A stretch of 64,000 bases of DNA from Oopsacas minuta. Its lineage: Eukaryota > Porifera > Hexactinellida > Lyssacinosida > Leucopsacidae. The stretch is taken from positions 325,630-389,629 of the forward strand of contig JAKMXF010000055.1 in the NCBI GenBank assembly GCA_024704765.1. Direction: 5' to 3'. Both the position numbers and the translations under genes were made by a program. Position 1 is the stretch's first letter. Each line of letters begins with the position of its first letter. The notes below the pieces were generated by a model. It saw nothing but the letters and a program-made list of their open reading frames with translations. It was not told the origin of the DNA and ran no database searches. Shown in pieces: positions 59,341 through 64,000 of this stretch.

Positions 59341-59499
59341 AAATTTCTTACAAAAAGACCGACTATATTTACTTAGATGTAATTGTACAATATTCACAAT
59401 AATTTCTTCTAATTCCGTATACTCTACTTAGGCTACTAATCTAGAAATAGAGAAGTTCAGCAGATACTCAAATTTCCTCTCCATCCTGCTGTTTAAAGG

Positions 59500-61140
59500 T
59501 TCCAACCCGTTTGTCGGAATTCGAAAGGTAATGCAATTGATCCTAATTCGCCTGATTATATTGATTGTCCTGAGACACCCAATTTATCTGGTATTGCAGA
59601 AACAGTTGTATCTCAGCCTACTAAAGATTTTCAAGGACCCAATTTTATTCTAGTTCGAAAACCAATTATCCATGAATAGTTTATGTTGAAACAAGGGGCG
59701 TGTGGTTTTGTGGTATCTGTAAATGGTTCTACGATTCGTGGAATACATTTGAAGCGACCAAGAAAGCTAGACACAATTCACAACCAGTGCCTTCAATGAT
59801 TGGAACCATGTCCTAAAGAAGTCGCGCTCGCTTTGACTACATGAGAGGTTGGCTCCTCAAATCTGTCAGAGCAAAGGCGATAGTGGGAAATGCTCAGGGA
59901 TTAGATGTGCAGCTAGATGCACCGAAAGTCTACAGGGGATACAGGGTTCTGTAGCGATTAAATGCGTGATTGACACAATTCTTACATTATCCAGCAGAAC
60001 ATACCACTCCCTAGGAACAAACTAGAGGAAGAATCAGATCCTCAGATTGGCCGCTAGAACGAGAACGGGTTAGTGAAGAATGTTTGAGGCGTTCTCAGAC
60101 AGGAGTATCTGCAGACTCAGTTAATGAAATCCTCCAGTTGCTTCGTGATGATGTTCAGAGACGTATTCTAAACTTGAGGGAATCATTCCAAGGATTACTC
60201 GGCGTAATTATTGACTAAACTACTGAAATATACTCTAAAGAACCAACGAGTTGCAGCATAGTTCCGAGGCAATCAATTCACATCTATTGATGTATTTGTG
60301 GGATTCGTGACAACACCATCCACCAGTGGTATGCTTCTACTACGAAGCTCAGAATACCCTTTCGGCCAGTTTGTGTTATCAGGGATACTATGGTGCAAAT
60401 AACATGCACGAAAATTCAGGGACATGTCTACTAGAGTATTCGTTGATTTTCCAAGGCGATTTACAGTTATTGTAGTGGCCACTGCCTGAGTTTTATCATC
60501 CAAGAATCTCTTGATAGCTACTTCTTAAAAGACGTGGTAAATTCCGTTTCTAAATCCCCAAAGAGAAGAAAAATTCAACGAGTTTTGTCAATTGGAGGAT
60601 ATTGGTGAAATATTGTGATTCATTTATGATTGAAATACAATTCTTACTTCTTGAACCTCACAAGAAGCAACAGTAGATAGATTGGGACAGTGAGAATAAC
60701 AGTGGGTATACAATGCTTTGGTACTGACTTGTTCAATTTTGCTTGCCCTTGGCTACATATTTTACTTGCGTTTTGAGAAACGGAGCAATGAGTTAGGCTT
60801 CAAGAATTATCATTGAGATTCCTTTGGCGTTTGATAATGGAAGTGGATAATAGATAAGAGACACTCCCTATTTTAGGATTATCAGCCAATTACTCAACCA
60901 TATAGTTAGAATCTCTTCTTTTTATGAGAATATCAGTAGTCTCACCTGCAAATGCAGTATGAGGTAACGCAATCTCTCTGATTAGTATATATACGCAATA
61001 AGATTTTGGATTGCTTTGCTGGTGCATTTTGTGTTCCCTCGTTATGCAATAACAAGATGTGAATTCAATCCCGGTTCGTCTTTTCCATTACCAGCAGTAT
61101 TGCTGCAAAAAATTCCTCTAGTTTTTATCCTCATTAGAAT
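59500..61140 (+). other. Coding-like remnants, unassigned
   Basis: Fragments such as DYIDCPETPNLSGIAETVVS, VSVNGSTIRGIHLKRPRKLD and VNEILQLLRDDVQRRILNLR read like decayed protein sequence, with frequent stops and frame changes. I do not recognise the family. It is probably another repeat-borne gene. Confidence 0.3.
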
Positions 61141-61769
61141 AATCTACTTTATCATCTCGATGACCCAGAAAGGCTAGTCACGCTTTGCCAAGTACAGCGC
61201 TAATGTTTGGCCAACAATGTACTTTTTTCTCAATAACCTTATTGCTCTCTCTGACGAATACTGGTCCTCATTGTAAAAGTTTCACTCATATTTTCATTGA
61301 CTTCTATATCTGCTCTGAAAAATTGTACATACACAGTATACTTTTCCAGTGAAAACTTGTATTTACAGTACTTATAGTATAACCTTTATACAATATCTTT
61401 AATAAAATAACAATAGTTACATAGAAATCTATATAATCTTTTTTTGTTTCCAGAAATATATGTAGGAGGCCGATCGATCGCTCTTTGAATTACTGTAGCT
61501 AGCCAACTAGTTTGAATATGAACTACAGTCAGAGTATAAGTGCTTTGAGAGTCGCTGATTCATTAATACAAATTTACGACCCAACTTCTAAGTCGTTGAT
61601 ACCTAATATAACCACAACACTTACGCAATTCCTAAATTGCCTATACCTTTAGAAGGTACCTCAATGGTTCTCTAATTTGTAGTGCTATACCGGCGGATAC
61701 TTTCGCAGGTATATTTTTATTGGGTGGGGCTGTTTCTTTATTCGAGAAAGTTACAAATACATGTATCTT

Positions 61770-62192
61770 TCAGTGGCCTGCAAGGTTGGCGAACTTTCTA
61801 ACAATTGAACTATCTAGGAGGGCTCTCACAACACTTTGTGTTTGCTCTATGTGGCTGTAATCAAACAATGAGCGCTCGAGCCCCCCCAGCATCCCAGTTT
61901 CGATGCTTATGAAAGTGGCATAATCATATTCCAGCCTTAAATATCTGTATTTTTGGGCTGGGAGCCAGGATTTCCAAAGAGGAAAATGTTTCGAACATGT
62001 TTTGTGAAAAGACTTTCGTCGCTCTACTATCATCCCGGTATTGTTGATTCGATTCAAAGCCCACCTATAAAACGTTTTCCAATGTACATTTGCATTATAA
62101 CTCATAATTATTAGTGATTTTGATAAGGAATGCAAGATCACTTGTGATCGTTCGCACGATTGATTTTCCACAATAATTTGACAGGAAATCAT
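61770..62192 (-). other. Hypothetical 140-codon ORF
   Basis: Minus-strand ORF starting MISCQIIVENQSCERSQVIL and ending IVRKFANLAGH. It is the longest open frame in the window with no assignment and lies antisense in the last intron. No signal peptide, membrane segment or known motif is apparent. It could be chance, a transposon remnant or a small nested gene. Confidence 0.2.
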
Positions 62193-62832
62193 TTCTTAAG
62201 ACCTAGTAGAAGTGAATGCTTTTGGGGTGCCACTCTTCAACCCGCCAAACAAGATCATTGAGGAAATTTGGTTCTTTATACTGGGGCGAATCTCATTTTC
62301 CTGAGACTCCACCCCCCAGACTTCCGACTAGATTTTCTGTGCTCCAATCAAATGCGAGAACCTGGCAACCTCCCCCTCAAATTTTCCCTTTATAGGCATC
62401 TTGTTGGACAGTTCATACATATATCACAATTTTCACAATATACTTATGTGCTAACGTAACAGGTCAGACTATCTTGAAATCTTTGCTTGACTTTTCTTTC
62501 TATATTCTTGACCAATAGCCCATTTAACATATCACTGTATCCATTGCTACTGCATTATCCTATTTTATTTCTAAACTCTTCAATAAGCATATATACTTTA
62601 CTGAGTTCCTATTTTGAACATTGTGTTTACTGTGTTATATGTTCCCATTTGCTCTTCTAACGTCTTGAACTCCGATTTCTTTAATCACTTCCGTACTTTG
62701 ACACCTTAACTCCACTTTCCAGGGTAGATTCACACCACTTATTTGCGTTCTTTTCGGTTTCAGTGACATGGCTCTGTTAACCAGAGTATGTAGTATCCAG
62801 TTTTTCCAATTAATCTATTGTATTTTTTTTAG

Positions 62833-63954
62833 GCAAAAGGAACTACTGAAAGCTATACATCTGGCAATCAAGCACATGCATTTCCATTTCCACATTCTTT
62901 GGATGAAGATCACAATACAACAGTTCATCATGACCAATTCAGTACCAAACCTATTCGAACTACGCCACCAGATATCAGGAAATACCACCATAAATTTGGT
63001 GGAGAAGTACTATGTGGCTCCTTATGGGGCGTAAATCTTCTTGTTGGAACTGATAATGCATTGCTTTTATTAGATCGTAGTGGTAATGGGAAAGTTTTTC
63101 CATTAATATCTAGAAGAAGATTCTATCAAATTGAAGCTTTAGAAGGACTGAATGTTATGTTAAGCATAAGTGGTAAAAAGAATAAATTACGTGCATATTA
63201 TTTATCCTGGTTGCGAAGAAAGATATTACGATCAGATGATGCTGAACGTACCTCTCGAACAGGTTTCGCTGCCGTGGGTGAGATTGAAAATTGTGTATCC
63301 TTTAAGGTTGTACAAGGTAGCGATAGATTGAAATATTTGGTAATTGCAACAAAGTCCTCTATTGAACTCTACGCTTGGGCTCAAAAACCGTATTCAAGAT
63401 TTATGCAGTATCGCAGTTTTGCTAATATCACATATAGACCTATATTAGTTGATTTTGTAAATTTCACTGCAAATAAATTTATTACGTATGCGAGTTCATC
63501 AGGGTTTCATAATATCAATATGGAAAATGGTGATGTTTCGGATCTTTGGATGCCCTATCAAGGAACAAAGAGCATAAAACCTTTTGCAATAATTCCCCTA
63601 CCATCTAGTACAAACCTACTTTTATGCTATGATTCCGAAGGAGCATATATAGATGTGCTTGGTCGTCAGGTAAAAGCACGTGGTCTTAGATGGGATGAAG
63701 TACCTCAATGTGTGTCATGTATTGGCGATAATTTGATTATGGGTTGGTGCCAAAAAGCTATTGAAGTTCGCAGTCTTATCGATGGAACTCCTCAAGGTAC
63801 CTTTGTTCATAAAAGGGCTTTGAAATTGAAATATTTATGTGAAAGGAATGATAAGGTGTTCTTTTCTTCCATTAAAACAGCGACAGCCACTAGTTCACGG
63901 ATATACGTAATGGCTTTGAGTAATGTTCTCCATAACTTTTCTCCAATAATGTGA
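62833..63954 (+). CDS. msn: msn/MAP4K4-type kinase, last exon (CNH domain and stop)
   Basis: After the acceptor TTTTTTTTAG the exon reads AKGTTESYTSGNQAHAFPFP in phase 0 and continues open to TGA at 63952-63954, giving 373 residues. About 50 linker residues precede the citron-homology (CNH) domain, which starts PPDIRKYHHKFGGEVLCGSL and continues LLVGTDNALLLLDRSGNGKV, LEGLNVMLSISGKKNKLRAY, YLSWLRRKIL and CERNDKVFFSS. These are GCK-IV hallmarks; the CNH domain binds regulators such as Rap/Rho-family GTPases in homologues. The whole domain is in one exon, and the tail ends shortly after (FSPIM). The middle of the CNH domain is the most divergent part. Confidence 0.95.
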   Translation, partial: AKGTTESYTSGNQAHAFPFPHSLDEDHNTTVHHDQFSTKPIRTTPPDIRKYHHKFGGEVLCGSLWGVNLLVGTDNALLLLDRSGNGKVFPLISRRRFYQIEALEGLNVMLSISGKKNKLRAYYLSWLRRKILRSDDAERTSRTGFAAVGEIENCVSFKVVQGSDRLKYLVIATKSSIELYAWAQKPYSRFMQYRSFANITYRPILVDFVNFTANKFITYASSSGFHNINMENGDVSDLWMPYQGTKSIKPFAIIPLPSSTNLLLCYDSEGAYIDVLGRQVKARGLRWDEVPQCVSCIGDNLIMGWCQKAIEVRSLIDGTPQGTFVHKRALKLKYLCERNDKVFFSSIKTATATSSRIYVMALSNVLHNFSPIM

Positions 63955-64000
63955 ATTATTTTCATGCTCGACTATCTAAATCAACATCTTGTTGGCTCAA

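Larger units (their letters stand above)
40541..62832 (+). other. Intron 4 (about 22.3 kb)
   Basis: Phase-0 intron, GT at 40541 and AG at 62831-62832. It carries the nested mariner/Tigger/Chapaev-like complex, an old Chapaev-like relic, a further mariner, a foldback element and dispersed repeats. Stretches 40545-42010, 42190-44045, 44625-46260, 57030-58740 and 62195-62832 hold nothing I recognise. Confidence 0.85.

Overview
The window is AT-rich nuclear DNA from an animal. It holds one recognisable host gene, on the + strand: a misshapen/NIK-type (GCK-IV) Ste20 kinase, the MAP4K4/TNIK/MINK/msn/mig-15 group. Five exons were read by eye with matching splice phases: 2031-2255 and 16480-16781 (C-terminal kinase half), 32344-32663 and 40258-40540 (short acidic linker), and 62833-63954 (whole CNH domain and stop). 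The 5' part of the gene lies upstream of the window. The sequence does not allow a finer taxonomic call than metazoan; no prokaryotic organisation, tRNA, rRNA or CRISPR was seen.

All other structure lies in four large introns of about 14.2, 15.6, 7.6 and 22.3 kb, which are filled with transposons of different ages. Intron 1 (2256-16479) has a SPIN/Charlie-like hAT MITE, a 1300-bp mariner and a long minus-strand fossil of a MULE-like repeat protein. Intron 2 (16782-32343) has a hAT fossil, two related mariners in opposite orientation, a CR1-like LINE endonuclease fossil, a third mariner fossil, a Ty3/gypsy integrase fossil, a pogo-like MITE and a DD37D (maT-type) mariner. Intron 3 (32664-40257) has a Tc1-like element with an uninterrupted 324-aa transposase, a foldback element and a fossil of a repeat protein with a FEN/PIN-like C-terminus. 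Intron 4 (40541-62832) has the main feature of the window: a mariner (46265-52245) broken by two later insertions, a Tigger/pogo element (47449-49414) and a 2.7-kb element (49454-52170) with CACTG termini and a 3-bp TAA duplication, which I assign to the CMC/Chapaev group. A much older relative of that last element lies just outside the mariner (52345-53520).

The uninterrupted mariner at 6842-8141 is a near-identical sister of the broken one, so it serves as an empty-site control and fixes both insertion boundaries to the base. Two independent mariner pairs show identical cores, shared coding lesions and diverged ends, which points to gene conversion, to copying from a defective master, or to an assembly artefact. 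Only the Tc1-like element keeps an open transposase frame, and its second catalytic Asp reads Glu. All boundaries and homologies are from visual reading; no alignment or database search was run.
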